Positions 35,071 through 48,245 of a stretch of DNA of 64,000 bases are shown here, piece after piece. This DNA comes from Elmis aenea (Eukaryota; Arthropoda; Insecta; Coleoptera; Elmidae), in assembly GCA_947652605.1 (NCBI GenBank), contig OX393577.1, forward strand, positions 3,472,868-3,536,867. Reading direction: 5' to 3'. The notes under the pieces were generated by a model. The model saw nothing but the letters and a program-made list of their open reading frames with translations. It was not told the origin of the DNA and did not search any database. Position numbers and translations under genes: made by a program. Positions within the stretch are counted from its first letter, which is position 1, and each line of letters starts with the position of its first letter.

Positions 35071-35238
35071 ACGGGAATTACATGTTTATAATTGAACATT
35101 TAAAAACAGGACGAAGTATCTAAAGCTATCTTTTATAAGTATAAATACTGTCACATTAGTATTTTATTAGTATTTTTCCAAATTTATTTTATTCGATTAC
35201 TTTTATAAGTTCATTACCTTTGCTTAATCGTTCGATGA

Positions 35239-35792
35239 TGTACTATAACAGCTCAGCGTAATTCATGCAATTCTGCAAGGGCGACATTCCTGATGCTAGG
35301 ATTACGCTGAGTTGCCGACCCAAGCGTGGTAACGCACTCCGGAAATAATACGTCGATCTACAGGCTTGTTGAGTCAGGGAATAAATCAATATAAATAGAT
35401 CAATTAAATTCTGAGAGGGCAGTCTAGTTTGGACTCAAGTTGCGAAGTGCCGTTCGCTACCCAAAAGAAGCCCTCTCAGAATGGGGAAGTCCCTGGCCCA
35501 GCGAGCTCTGATAATGTTATAATGTATGTAAAATGTTTAATGTGTGAGTATAGTTGTTTTAATTTACGTTCCGATTTATGTCTTGTATCATGGTGTATTT
35601 TAGTTGTGTTTTAATTTAATAAATGTTTTAAGTTTACTTATAGGATTTCATTTGCATATTCTCTTGAATGTTCCATCTTCTCTTACAGATCAGTGCTACT
35701 CCATTTCAGATCCGGTCACCTTGCTCCGAGTTTAATTGACTTTGATTATTATTAATAATCAATTAATAATAGTTACGAAGCCAATCGTAACA
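35239..35792 (+). mobile_element. Possible solo LTR
   Basis: A GC-richer block starting TGTACTATAACAG and ending CGTAACA. It contains a TATA motif ATATAAATAG near 35390, a CAGTCTAG initiator-like site about 30 bp later and AATAAA near 35619, in the order U3-R-U5. CTCAGCGTAAT near 35252 is repeated inverted (ATTACGCTGAG, ~35301-35311). No 4-6-bp target duplication is clear and no gag/pol lies beside it. A promoter of another kind is the alternative. Confidence 0.3.
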
Positions 35793-36383
35793 ATACCATT
35801 TTTGCAATAAAAGTAATAAATTTAATCCGATTTACTGTTAGTTAAATTCAAAATAGTGATTGAAAACGTTCAATTATTTATCAATTGCTTCCTATTAAAC
35901 TGAGTTTAATTTTCACTCAGTATTCCGTGTGCTTTCCAAGTTTAATAAATCGTTCAAATACGTTATTTGAAATATTGAACTTTCGTTCTCTTTAATTTAT
36001 ATGGTACGTAGTTTATTGACTTGTTTTATGATAGAACTAGACGTATTTCAACATAAATCCTTTTAAAATCCTGTGGGAATGCGTATTTTCGAGTGATGTT
36101 CTGTAGTTTCTTGTTCATCCCTGACGAGCACTGACAACGGTGCACGTTGGACGCGGATTTCATGGAATGAGATGATGACAACGAAGTGGTGAAACGTATA
36201 ACGAACCAAGTGACATTTTGCCAATACCGCATTATTTTTTAAGAGCCACTATTCACTACATAACGGCATTTAGCAGTTGTTGACATTAGCTTATAACAGT
36301 ATAATACCAAGCATCGTAAAATTTATATCATACATGAATACTTGAATAGTGATTCGAGATTACATCAATGTATACAGAATATA
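35793..36383. other. Intron 1 sequence, no feature seen
   Basis: AT-rich DNA between the LTR-like block and a mariner. No supported gene. Confidence 0.4.
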
Positions 36384-37659
36384 TGAGGCAAGCGCCAAAA
36401 TTTTCCGGCCTACATAGATCTAGGTATCGCAAGCGGGTCAAATTTTTTTAACAGATTGGTTCAAGTCATATTAGCCTTCGTAAAAACAAAAATGGATTTT
36501 ATGTCAATTAGTTTTCTCATAACTGTTGGTTCATCACGATGTCAGAAGTCACGAAAATTGAGTATCGAGCTGTTATAAAATTTCTTACTCGCGAAGATCT
36601 TTCTCCTCAAAGCATCAAAGTTCGACTGAATGGGGTGTACGGGGACAATTCCCGGTCTTATCCGTGGTAAAAGATTGGTCAAAACGGTTTCGAATGGGGC
36701 AAGAATCCTTGGAAGATGATGCAAGAACAGGAAGGACTGTGGAAGTGGTGACGGACGACAAGATTGCCCTTGTTGAGGAACTCGTATTAGGCGATCGACG
36801 CTTGAAGGTGAAAGAACTATCAAAAATGTGGGGGCTTTCAGATCCAAGCATTCGCCGAATCCTCCACGATCGGTTAGGCATGAATGAAGTTAGTGCAAGG
36901 TGGGTCCACAAACATCTCTCAGCAGTTCAGCGCCAGCGTCGTGTTGAATGTATACGATCCTTTTTGGAGCTCTGTGGCGAAAATCCTGTGCGCGCGTTGA
37001 AGACAATTGTTACAGGGGATGAAACCATGGTTCTCTACTATGATCCTTTGTCCAAAAGAGAATCGATGGAATGGAGACGAAAAGGGGAAGCACCGCCAAG
37101 AAAGTTCAGGGTCTGTCAGTCGACAAAAACGGTGATGGCTACGATCTTTTGGGATTGTAGGGCATTCTTCTGATAGATTTTAAAGAACGCAACACCACAG
37201 TCAACGGGGAATATTATGCAGCACTCCTGCACAAATTACGACAAAATATTCGGGAGAAAAGACGTGGGAAACTGACCAGAGGCGTGCGTTTACTACACGA
37301 CAATGCCCCCGTGCACACTGCTGGAACTGCTCAAGCCGCAATTCGTGACTGCGGTTTTGAACAAATCGATCACCCTCCGTATAGTCCAGATATGGCCCCT
37401 AGTGACTATTACCTGTTTGGAAATTTAAAAAAGGACTTTCGCGGGCGCCATTTCAGTGATGACCAAGAAGTAAAGGCTCCAGTTTGGACAAACTTGCAGA
37501 CAAACCGAAGACATATGTTTTTAGGTGTATCGAATTTTTGCTAAAACGATGTAATAAGTGCATTGATATCAGGGGAGATTATCTTGAAAAATAAAATTTA
37601 ATTTTGAGCCAACGCCGTTTCTATCATAGTTAGGCCGGAAAATTTTGGCGCTCACCTCG
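36384..37659 (+). mobile_element. mariner (DD34D) transposon, inactive
   Basis: A 1276-bp element, the classic mariner length. Inverted repeats of about 28 bp read AGCGCCAAAATTTTCCGGCC at both ends, with TA target duplications at 36382-36383 and 37660-37661. It contains one transposase gene broken by three frameshifts. Confidence 0.93.
36539..37594 (+). pseudogene. mariner transposase (DD34D), three frameshifts
   Basis: Starts with the ATG at 36539 and reads MSEVTKIEYRAVIKFLTRED and LNGVYGDNS. A base is lost near 36655, after which VVKDWSKRFRMGQESLEDDA continues (HTH domains). The catalytic parts follow: VTGDET with Asp 1, LLHDNAPVHT with Asp 2 and PPYSPDMAPSDYYLFGNLKK with Asp 3, 34 residues after Asp 2. 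A second lost base near 37163 shifts FWDCRG/ILLIDF. A third shift near 37505 precedes KPKTYVFRCIEFLLKRC and the family-typical end RGDYLEK before the TAA at 37592-37594. All three acidic residues persist, so inactivation is by frameshift alone. Confidence 0.92.
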
Positions 37660-39144
37660 TAATTACTACTACATATCTAAAAGGAATTGAATTGTAAACA
37701 AAATGTATACCTTACAGGGTGTTTCTTCAAAATGTGGGAAACGATTAATCTAATGAAAGTATTCTTGAACAATATAATGTATCTATGTATAATATGTGAT
37801 AATTAAAAAGGTATTATATTTCAAACTTCTTCAACGTTTCGTTGTTTACTCTACATTCGTATAATGTTTTATTAAGATTCATTACGTTTTCAAATGCAAC
37901 ATCCTTTGAGCTTTTATAGGAGATTTGATGAAAGACGATTCTGATCTCAATCAATTACTTGTCATTTTGATATGGTATGCACTATGCAGGCGGAATTATG
38001 TATTTCCCCTATTTTCAATACGATTTCCGTGCGGTAATAGCATTTCTCCCTTCGCGTTTAATCTGTTTCTGCAATATTTGGTATCTCTCAGGCAATTATC
38101 TCACAAATAAACAAACAAGCGAGAGAATTTTATCTCATAATACATTAACAAACAGGAATTTTTATACTTGAACACCAAACATCAGTGCCCTTTTTTATTT
38201 ATTTAGTCTGTTCATAATATGTTATCCGTTATCTGTTTCGATTTAACACAGTTCACAAATTCCGATTAATTGGACATGTCTGGCGAAACACGTGATCCGT
38301 ATCAGCAACCAATTTCCCAATAGTCCAAACCTTTTTAAATATCACAAAATTAATTTAAAAAAAACTACTAAAAAGTTCTATTACGGTTTTTATTGAAAGT
38401 TTGTCGACCACTTCATAGTCTACCGTACAGGTTTTGCCATTGTAGTGGCCCCAGGCAATCAATGTATTACCTAGCAGTTCGTTTAATTCAATGAACTTAA
38501 ACAGGTCTTATTTAATCGAGTTCTTTTGGGAACAATAAATTGCTTAAAATGTTATTGGCTCCAGCCAATCTTTCGCGGCCATACTAGCGATTTGTAAATA
38601 ATCTTCGAAACTTTAATGACGTTTTATGGTACTGCACATGTAAAACTCAGGACTAAAATAATTAAAATGCTAGTAAACTAGCGTTCTCTTTAATTATTTA
38701 AGTACAGGCAAACTTATTAGGCAAAATAGGCATTGTCACGAGTTATATACAAATCGAAAGAGTAAAATAATGTTATTTACAAACTTATACAGTTACTTAA
38801 CAGCCGTTAACGATGCTTTTTCGTTTAAAAATCGGAATCACTTGCAAGCCCCCAAGGCAAATGTCTTGTTGCGCCACTGGAAAGCAATACTAACATGGGA
38901 TTAGGAGAGCGATGCATAGCTACCAGAGGACACGTTAGTTGGGAACAGCCATGCGTATAAATATCCAGTGCTAGTTCTTGGTTTCGTTCATGTACTAGTT
39001 TGCAAACTAATCCGATACGTGCTAGAACAGCCGACTGAACGTACGATGAACTGTCATATCAGAGACTGTACATACTGGAACGCAATATTAATACTAGGTA
39101 TCGTTTTGCGAATTGTACATAGCCTTGCTGAAACAAACCTTCTT
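37660..39144. other. Intron 1 sequence, no gene seen
   Basis: ACAGGGTGTTTCTTCAAAAT at 37715 resembles one more mariner-type MITE end without a partner. A GC-richer stretch at 38840-39080 includes GTATAAATATCC near 38955 but has no recognised gene. Confidence 0.35.
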
Positions 39145-40000
39145 CTTCTTCTTGAACGGTTCCTCTTGTACCTTTGGGTGTCGAGCTATGCTTTTCCATT
39201 TCTGTTATGTTTCTCCACTCCTGCCTATCGTTAGCTAATTGTGGCACATCTCTCCAGCTGACTCCTGTTTCTTCTAGTCTCTGTCTCACTTCTTTTTCCC
39301 ATTTTATTCTTGATCTTCCTCTATTTATTTTTCCCTTGATCTTCATTTACCATCCTATTTTCGCGTATCTACTTTCTGGCATTCGTAGTAGATGTCCAAG
39401 CCATGTCTCCATCTTTTTCTTAATATCTCCTAGGTTATTTCGAATTTTTTCTTTACTGATTTTATCGATCAGTCTACATCCCTCTATTCTTCTCAGATAT
39501 ATTATCATCTCCTGTACCTGTATTCTTTGTTTTTGTTTTTGTGTTAGTGTCCAAGTTTCTGGACTGTACGTGAGAATGGGTACGTACACTGCATTAAAAA
39601 CTCGCGTCTTCGTTTCTTTTGATATCTCCTTCTTACTTATCAAACATTTATTAGTGGTGTAGTAAAATTTCGTCGCTGCCGCTATTCTGTAATTCAGATC
39701 TTCTCCAGTTTACCATTCTCTGCAATTATTGTTCCTAAATATTTAAAATTCGCTACCTGCTCTATCTTTTTTTGGTCTTGCATAAATAGAACAAGTTCAT
39801 GATTTTTCGCTATAACCACAGCCTTTGTCTTGGTTATATTTATATTCATATTATATCTACTCAGTGTACCTGCCCATATGTCTAGATTGAATTGCGAGTC
39901 CTTTTCGCTTTTAGCTAATAGCACCATATTATCTGCAAAGACTAATTCTGTTAAGGATATTGGAACAAACCTATTAAGTATTAACTCCGAAAAAATTAAC
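39145..40000 (-). pseudogene. RTE-like reverse transcriptase, 3' half, frameshifted
   Basis: Minus-strand blocks in order: ELVFADNMVLLAKSEKD (the catalytic FADD reads FADN here), NINITKTKAVVIAKN, VANFKYLGTIIAENGKLEKI, then in another frame ISKETKTRVFNAVYVPILTY, SPETWTLTQKQ and METWLGHLLRMPESRYAK. After a further break come NRGRSRIKWEKEVRQRLEET and WRDVPQLANDRQEWRNITE. It is dead by frameshifts. It is divergent from the RTE copies at 2.9, 20.4 and 28 kb and so represents another lineage. The upstream endonuclease is absent. Confidence 0.8.
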
Positions 40001-42104
40001 ATTCTCTTGAATCCCTATTATGAGAGTTGCAAAATAATCTATTATAACATTGATGTAACAAATTCCATCAGACACATAACTCTCATTAAAGTTGTTTACG
40101 AAAAGGAGTTGAGTATATAATTTATATTAATTACAGTCCCTAAACTTGTTAGTTCGTTAGCACCGTTTGTTAGCCAAATGAGCATTACTTTAGACTGAGT
40201 CCATCACCAACACCCTCTTGATAATCCTGCCATAATTGCCATTTTGTAATTAATTAACAAGCTATTAAATTAATTTCTACAATGTTTCGAATTACACTCA
40301 AAATTGGTAGCAAAGAAGTTTTTTAACACAAAATAATTACACAAATAAATATTAAACCACTGAAGAATCGCATTCTCTTCTAGCACGCAGACCTATTGGC
40401 CTATTGGCCAATGTATTAATCAATTCGGGATTTATTGTTTCTTTTTTTTTCTTTCTTTTTCCACTTAAACCAATTTAAGGCAAAATCACATCTTAAATAA
40501 AATATATGTTTGTACGAAAAAGTTGTTTACTCTTGTAACAGAACACTTAACTTTAATTAAAACGTGTATACAACATTTTTATGTTTATTTCACGTCAGTT
40601 AAACACAGTTTTTTATGTACACTATTCTACTTCACTATATATTTTTATTTTCTTTATTTACGTCATGGCGGTCTTTGTCAAGTTTACCGGAGACGTTGAT
40701 GTAATCTACTTCTTAATTACAGTCAAAACAATGCAGTTCTGTAAGCAGGCTTATTCGTACTTTGCGGTATTAATTATAATGGCGAAGTATGTAAAGTTGG
40801 CTGAATATTTAACCAACAGTTCGTCCGTACTGCATTTACATTTTAATTAACTGCAGTGATAGTTGGAGAAGTGTGTCGATAGCCTATGACTGTAGTAATA
40901 ATATTGGCAACGAGTGGTGTTAATAGCTGTACTAGAACATATTAAAATTTGTGCTGCAGGTTGATTACCTTTTAATTAAACAACACATACTAGTATTTCC
41001 CTATCACTTTGCGCACATATGAGGCGATATTACAATATTCACAGTCTCATTGGCGACACCAAATGAAGATGAATAAATAAAAAATACGGGTGAAGGAGTG
41101 ATTTCAACGAATAGAACAAAGTTAAGTTTTCTTTTAAAAATGTGCAAGGTTATATGTTTCTTAAATCAATCGTTTATGAGCTATTTAAGTTTTTCGAAAA
41201 TATCAACAGAAACAGCACTTTAAAAAAAAAATTAAGAATTTAGCAAGGTCAGAACAAATTCGTTTGAAACTTTATTTGACTATGGCATCATGGTGTTAGC
41301 TTACTAGTTAAAATTTTAATATAATACACACGGTATTTTCTATGCTCTAACCAATTCGCTAAATCCTATATATTTTTACATTTTCTTAGGTACAGATAAA
41401 TTAATTATCTTATTGGCGATCATTTATTCGTACATAAAACAATAGTTCTTGAGTTATTGCGGTTTTCATGGTAATCTCGGGCACAAACAAAATACTTGAT
41501 AGAATTAAACTGGTATAGTACAAAAATACATCACTCCAGGAAGCAAGGTTTCCGTTGGTTTAAAATGCGGAAGCATGGAAAAAGTCATTTACATGTTTTT
41601 CTCCATTCATACAACAACAAAAAGACTGCACGTCACTTCTATACTCGTAGTGGCATTAAAGTTCATAATCTCTTGATATAATTGAAATAGTATGAAACCT
41701 TAAAAAGATGCGACAAAGGGGATTTGACAAGTTGTGATTAATAATAATTAATACAATTTCTACGAATAGTGAGCTAATCAAAGCTTCCTGTGTTGATATT
41801 TTATAATGCTTCGTGCACAAAGACATTTGTCAATAATCGTCCTAAACCATAATTAATAGTCACAATGAAATTCTATGAACTGGAAAATTTAATTAACCAA
41901 CAGAGCTGTTACATATAATAAGAGGGTTAGTAATTTCATGATGAAGTAGATATCATAAATTCTACTATGTGTATAATTGTTTTTTCATTCTATACTAGAG
42001 ATGTACTGGTTACCAAGTGGATGACAGGTAGTAGGCTTTATCGGTTGGTTTGTCGATTAATAGATCATCGAAGTTTTGGCCAAACAATCAATTTTTATTA
42101 TATT
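40001..42104. other. Intron 1 sequence, no feature seen
   Basis: AT-rich DNA. TATTGGCCTATTGGCCAATG near 40391 is a short palindromic stretch. Small open frames here have no recognisable domains. Confidence 0.4.
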
Positions 42105-42660
42105 AAATTATACCAACCTGTTTTGGTAACCTATTTTAGCAACCTATTTTAATCAGTAATGCTGATCCTTTTTTTCCAATCTACATATTTGAAGCAATTT
42201 ATTTTAACCACTGTTTTTGGGCAACCTATTTTCAAAAACTTATGTTAGCAACGGTTTTAAAGCAGCCCATTTTAAGTAACCTATTTTTTAATTAATTTAT
42301 TTGTAACAATCTATTTTAGCTATCTATTGTTAGCAACCTATTTGTATAAATTTATTTTAGCTACCTTTTAAATCGTCCTTTTTTGATCTTTTTTTTAAAT
42401 CTATCTGAAGCAATTAATTTTAATCAATTATTTGGCGCAGCCTATTTTTAAAAACTTATTTTATCAACCTCTTTACAGCAACCTTCTTTTAGTCTATTTT
42501 TTATCAATTTATTTGTAACAAACTATTTCAGCCATTTATTTTTGGCAGCCTATTTGTATACATTTATTTTAACAACCCTTTATAGCTGCATATTTTTGGT
42601 AACATTTTTTTTTTCAATCTATTTTAGCCATTTATTTTTCACAACTAATTGTCAACATAT
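42105..42660 (+). repeat. Degenerate AGCAACCTATTTT array
   Basis: Roughly 15-25-bp degenerate units around AGCAACCTATTTTA recur for about 550 bp (for example near 42126, 42141, 42220, 42335 and 42545). Spacing is irregular. The reverse complement of the same motif forms an array at 44935-45150. Confidence 0.6.
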
Positions 42661-44934
42661 TTTTTACTTAAAAACCGGTCACTGCGCTAGTATCAGCCAC
42701 TTTCAGATCACGCGTTACGTTATTTCAGTGAGCGCTTGCCCTTAGAATCCTGCTTAATTTTAGGGAGGTTTGGGCAATACAGGTTGTGGGACAAGCCTAT
42801 AATTATAAATTTTTTCTAGCCCCTTCTTGTAAATAAATTTATACTCTATGAAAGCTTAGTGTCATTTGGCGATAAACAATTCTTAAACGATTATACATGC
42901 AAATTCGGTTAGTTTAAGGGTGAGTAAAATGTGTCGGACAAATTTGTTCGTGTGGCACTATTCACGTTCTATAACTTAAGTTTCGTTCTTCGTTTATATA
43001 TAGACTCGAATCAGCTCTTTATCCTGATTGTTTTTCTTGTGCCTTCAGATCATATTGTCCTTTCATATTATCTTCGAGCCGCCATTTATCTCTGTCCTTT
43101 GGGTTTACCTTATCGTGCCGCTTTTGATAGCCACGTCCATTCATTTACTATAATACTTGTGTTCTAGACATGCTTTTGGTTAGTAATTCATTGGCATGTT
43201 GGCGATATTCTGTAGACTGTCTTCTCTTGAATTAATTTACTTTCGCCTAAAAGCCACAAATAACGTTTAAATTTGTCGCATGATTGTCGATATGAGTGTT
43301 TAAAAATCTTGCTACTTTTTTTTTTTTACAAAATCATGTGTTAAAATTGTAGTTTACTTATGGACAGATTTAAAGTTGTAGATGTCCAAAGACGTGAAAA
43401 TACGAAATATATCATCAATTTTGTCGACAATAAGCGTAGGTGTCATTAGAAAAGCGCCAAAAATGAACTTTTAACCAAAATATAGCAATAATTGGTAAAA
43501 AAATATATAAAATTTGTGAACAAACTTCTCGAGTTGAAACAATAAAATACAAAGTCTCCTGATATATTTTAAAAATCTGCGTTCGTTACTGGTAAAAGCT
43601 GAAAAATCAGGTAAAGAATTTGCGGAAAACCTGTACACCAGGCTAATAAGACTTACGGGAGTCTGCAATCCCTTACAAAAGTAGCAAAAATTGACTACGC
43701 TTTTAACGTGAATACATTAATTTTAAATTTTCATTTTCCTTTGCGTTCGTTTCGCTTGTAAATATTGCGGTTTCGTAATTCAGGCCGATGAAATTGTATA
43801 TTGCTTAGCTTTTATGCGTGTATTCATGATTTAAATCAACAGTTTTACATCTTTCCAACAAATTTCCGTTGTTAGGCAGTAAATTGTTTATTAATTAGCC
43901 TATCCACACCATGCTTTTGCGTTGTTATTTTTCAACACCGCTACGGCTTAACATGCGCATAAATAAACGGTAAAATGTTTTACAGTTACAGCAAAGTGAC
44001 TTTCATACGACAAATATTCAAATTTCACGGAACCATAATTCGATTAATGTCAAAAACACTTTATATCCAGACCGGAATTTTAGAAAATCGCTAGAATGCA
44101 GCCAATCGCATATATATCCCGCTCTGACATTTTATGTGAGACTTGTAATTTGATTTCCTCTCGTTAATTTCACTCTAAAAGAGTGTGACTTTGACAGTAA
44201 TGAAGTCTTTCTCGACAACCAGCATACAACATATTTAGTTTTTATATATCATGAATACCTAACTTGCTAACAATATTAATTTATACACCTCTATTAAATT
44301 AGTTTCAAATTTTTAATTTTTACAATATCAGAGCCACTGTTGTCTTAGTGAGCTTTAATAACAAATATTTTCATTATCTCGGCGTCTTAAAAGATAAATG
44401 GTTAATTTTTTTTTTATATAAGTAGATATCATATCCTTATATATGATATTATATTTACCGGGACCAACAAAAAGCCTTGACAATATTTTCGTTATGCACT
44501 CGACGATATAAAATCAACCAATTTCAGGTCATTCGCAACTTTGTCGCTCATTAAAAAAGGTTTTCTATATTTACAAGAATCCCAATTTAACATTTACATA
44601 TCGGGCGGATTTGGGGAGATCGGTTAATAATGTACATTTACAGTCGTTGAAGGATCGGCCTTCGTATTATAATATTGAAGTTCTCGTATCTGATCTTTAT
44701 GCAGTGAGTTTGATTATATAAACATGACCGGAGGCGTTAAACCCAGCGACAAATGGAATTGACGTATAAAGTTCAAATCAATACAGGGGCCGCTAAACTT
44801 TAGTTTATTATCAATAGCTGCAACTGAATATTGATTGATATAATTACCCAATAGGAGTAATTTTACCGCTGCATAAAAAGGAGACAACAAAGATTGTATA
44901 ATAACTGTAGTAGTTTACTTTAAAAAGAATGTTA
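42661..44934. other. Intron 1 sequence between opposed arrays
   Basis: AT-rich DNA enclosed by the two oppositely oriented AGCAACCTATTTT arrays. No gene is recognised. Confidence 0.4.
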
Positions 44935-45150
44935 AAAAATAAGTTGCTAAATAGATTGAGAATAATAGTTGACTAAAAAATATTGTTACAAATAAATTGA
45001 TTTAAAAACCGATGTTATTAAAAATAGGCTGCCAAGAATAGGTTGCTAAAAATAGGTTGTTACAAAATAGTTTCTAAAATAAAATGCTATGAATGGGTAG
45101 CAAAAAAAAGCTTACTAAATAGCTTGCTAGAAATAGGTGTCTGTTGCTAA
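44935..45150 (-). repeat. Opposed AAAATAGGTTGCT array
   Basis: Contains AAAATAGGCTGCC, AATAGGTTGCTAAAAATAGG, TTGTTACAAAATAG and AAATAGCTTGCT, complementary to the units at 42105-42660. It is shorter and equally degenerate. Confidence 0.6.
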
Positions 45151-47851
45151 TCATCATTATGCTAATAAACATGTACTTCAGTTTTATGTGAGTGCAGTCA
45201 GTTTTAAATGACGGTTCGTCACATTACCGTCATAAAACTTTAGTGTACGTTTAGCTTAAACAGCACAACACAGGTTGTGCGATAAAACTGAAATAAAAAT
45301 GATGAAAAAGCGAAACACCGATGAGCAATTTAAAAAATAATAACCAGTTTTGGATTGTTTTTAGAAATGCAACCTTAGTAGTTTTAGCTATTATTTAACG
45401 AAAACTCAGGTATTATTGGCAAGGTCATTCTTAAAAGCAACACTTAAATTAATTGTTTGTGTTCATAAATTTATTTAAAATTTCTCTTGATTTCCATGCG
45501 CATTTATTTGTGTTTATTAAATACTGAATTGCTTGTTTATTTTATTATTTTTTATTCAGTTTGCTTTAATCTAACAAAAAATTGCTCATGAACATATTCT
45601 GAAAACATTAACAAAAGTAAACGGAAGTTTATGGCATGATACAGGGAAATAAATAATGCTACATCAAGTTGAAGCTGTCCGCTTAATCCCAATCATTTGT
45701 ATGCTTCGTGATCTGTGATAATTCTAAATCTCTACAATTTTTGTAGTAACTGTACGTCATAAAACATCAGTTTGTTATTATTAAACACAATACAGTTGGG
45801 GCTGTTTTTATAACTTAATTGGCGCATAAAAAACTTTACAAATAAAAATTGTATAAAACATGATTTTCCGAATATAATAAATCTATTAACTCTTATGCTT
45901 TTACCACATATTATTACAGATCATGCATGACACGAGCGTTATTAAATTTTATTCGAATTTAAGAGTTATTAATATTGCATTAAAATGCATCAAATTTAGT
46001 GCAGTTGGCCTAGATTAATTTTTAGTAACAAATATTAACGTTTTGTATTGTGGTTTGATTTAAATTTATCTCAAACATGCAGCTAATTTGACACAAATAA
46101 TTTAATCGAGGTTCGTTTCGTTATTAGCGTAAACAATATTTACAGCGTTTTAATTAACAGCGTTACTTTAATTTGTAAACGTCTGCAATAGCGTATTGAG
46201 TCGCATAAAAATTCAAAACACGAGCCACAAACTTCAATTTCTGTATCATACTGTAAAATCAATAATATGGCCGTTTCCTCTGTAACATTTGTTCCGAAAC
46301 AATACGTCGTTTTTAAATTTTCACTGTAACATTATTGCATTTAAGATATAAAGCAATACATCTTTCTTGCAGGCATTGCGGATTCTATATTGCAATTTTG
46401 TTTTAAACGAGATGAATAAAATTGTTTCAAAGACATTTGTAACCTTTTTTGATTAAACCGTCTTCAGTCTTAATCAGAAATTTTCAATGTATTAATACAT
46501 CATGTAACAACCGATAGAAAAAAATACTGTCACAATAAAATTATCAGAAAGTTTACTTTTGACCAAAAGATACTGTATTTTAAAATCATTTCCATTTTTT
46601 TTGAAATTATTTATTGATTACGAGGAAGCATTTTGATATCCAATGCCCAATGGATGTTAATGTTTCAATGTTAATATTTTGTTTTTTGGTCATAATATTA
46701 CATACTACGTGTACAAGGTGGTCTATTTTCGATGCCCATACAGGGAGGGTATCTCGGTTATTATCAGAGATAGAAAAAAACTAAGTACGTAGTCCCAATT
46801 TCTTTTTTCGAGAGAAATTCATTGCCGTAAACAGATTTTTGATATCTTTATTACTTTTCGAAATATAGCCAAAAACCGATTTTTAGCAATACCCAAAAAT
46901 GTTAAATATCTCGCTTAACACAGGATTAAATACAAAATTAAAAGCTTTCTTCTTTTAAAATAAATATAATATTCTTATAGTTTTGTAAACAATTGAACGA
47001 GGACCATAATAATTTTTTTGTGAAAGCTACGACCGTCAAAAAATAAATTAGAAACAACGAAGTTCGTATAATAATATTTAAAAACAGTTGAGCATAACGT
47101 GCAATAAAGGATTATGTATGTCAAGCATCAATTAATAGCTAAAATGCTTCGTTGTAAGTATTGGATGGGAAGCCCTCTAAATTTCCCCAGGTCGATTCGC
47201 TTCTGTTTCACTACAACCAATTTTATTTCCTCTTACGGGTGCAATTTTCGCTATTTACACAATTAAATAGATTTTTTATTCTGAATTCATCACATGGTAT
47301 TTTATTATTTAATTGCGTAAGAAGCAAAAATTACGGGAAAAAAGTTGGTTGTCGTAAAACAAAAACGAATCGGCCCGAGGAAACTTAGTGATTATCATGC
47401 GATCGGGCTTCAATAGTTGCTTGGGCAATGTTTTTACACATTATAATCCAAAGGAGTTATAGACGATTTTCAAAAATAGTATTTTCTGGTTTTCCCAATT
47501 TTTCTAAGATACAGTTTAAAATATTTCCAATTTCTCTTCGGATTGTAAATGAGTACTGAATTTAGCAACTTTACCAAATTTAAACCTATACTCTTACTAT
47601 AATAAGCGAGATACCCATGCTTAAACTCGAATTGTATATTCAATATTATTGTTATACCTGCCATGAACAAGACAGTTTGAACCTAACAAACTACAAAAAA
47701 AGAGATTGGATAGCCACCTTAAAAATATAATAATCTAAATCATTATAAAAATTTTGCAACGGTCTCTTTTAATTAGATCAACACATAGGAGCTAAAAATA
47801 ATTGCTATAAACACGTCCAAGCAATTTTTGACAAAACGTTTTGTTGGAGTA
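45151..47851. other. Intron 1 sequence, MITE debris only
   Basis: Mostly featureless AT-rich DNA. At 46705-46960 a segment with GGTGGTCTATTTTCGATGCC, AGGGTATCTCGGTTAT and TTAAATATCTCGCTTAAC resembles a decayed MITE of the TATCTCGCTTAT family. A related TATAATAAGCGAGATACCC occurs at 47597. Confidence 0.4.
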
Positions 47852-48245
47852 TGTTACATAAGATTTGTAAAAAGCATATTATTACGCACGTGGAAAAGAT
47901 GCGTATTTCCACGAGTTAGTAATTGCTTAACAACTCGTGTTATGTAGCTCACTTTTTCTACGATCACATAATACATACGATTTTAAAGCCTTTCTGGCTA
48001 ATATACACATGTATGTACGTTGTCTTGTCAAATTTGACGTAAGTCTACTTTGATATTGCTAGACAAGTGTGCGTTTTGCTTACCGTGCGTTATAAGTCAC
48101 TTACTAGGCATGCAGTCGTTGTTGACGTGAGCATAACTTGATTATTTCTTTAAAAAAAAACTGTGCCTTTTGCTTACCGTGCGTAAGGACCCACTTACTA
48201 TGCATGCAGGCTGTACGGTAAGAGTCATTTACGTTAGTGGTCGTC
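47852..48245 (-). repeat. Hairpin repeat family, copy 2 (extended)
   Basis: Hairpin from TTACATAAGATTTGTAAAAAG to CTTAACAACTCGTGTTATGTA, followed by CTTTTTCTACGATCACATAA and CTAATATACACATGTA. A tail follows in which GTGCGTTTTGCTTACCGTGCG and CACTTACTANGCATGCAG occur twice (from ~48068 and ~48165), an internal duplication of about 100 bp. Matches 52120-52395 along most of its length. Confidence 0.65.

Noticed and set aside
38840..39080. TATA-containing GC-richer block as an alternative Nmdar2 promoter
   Set aside because: The TATA reads on the plus strand, opposite to the gene, and no exon follows. Kept only as a remark.
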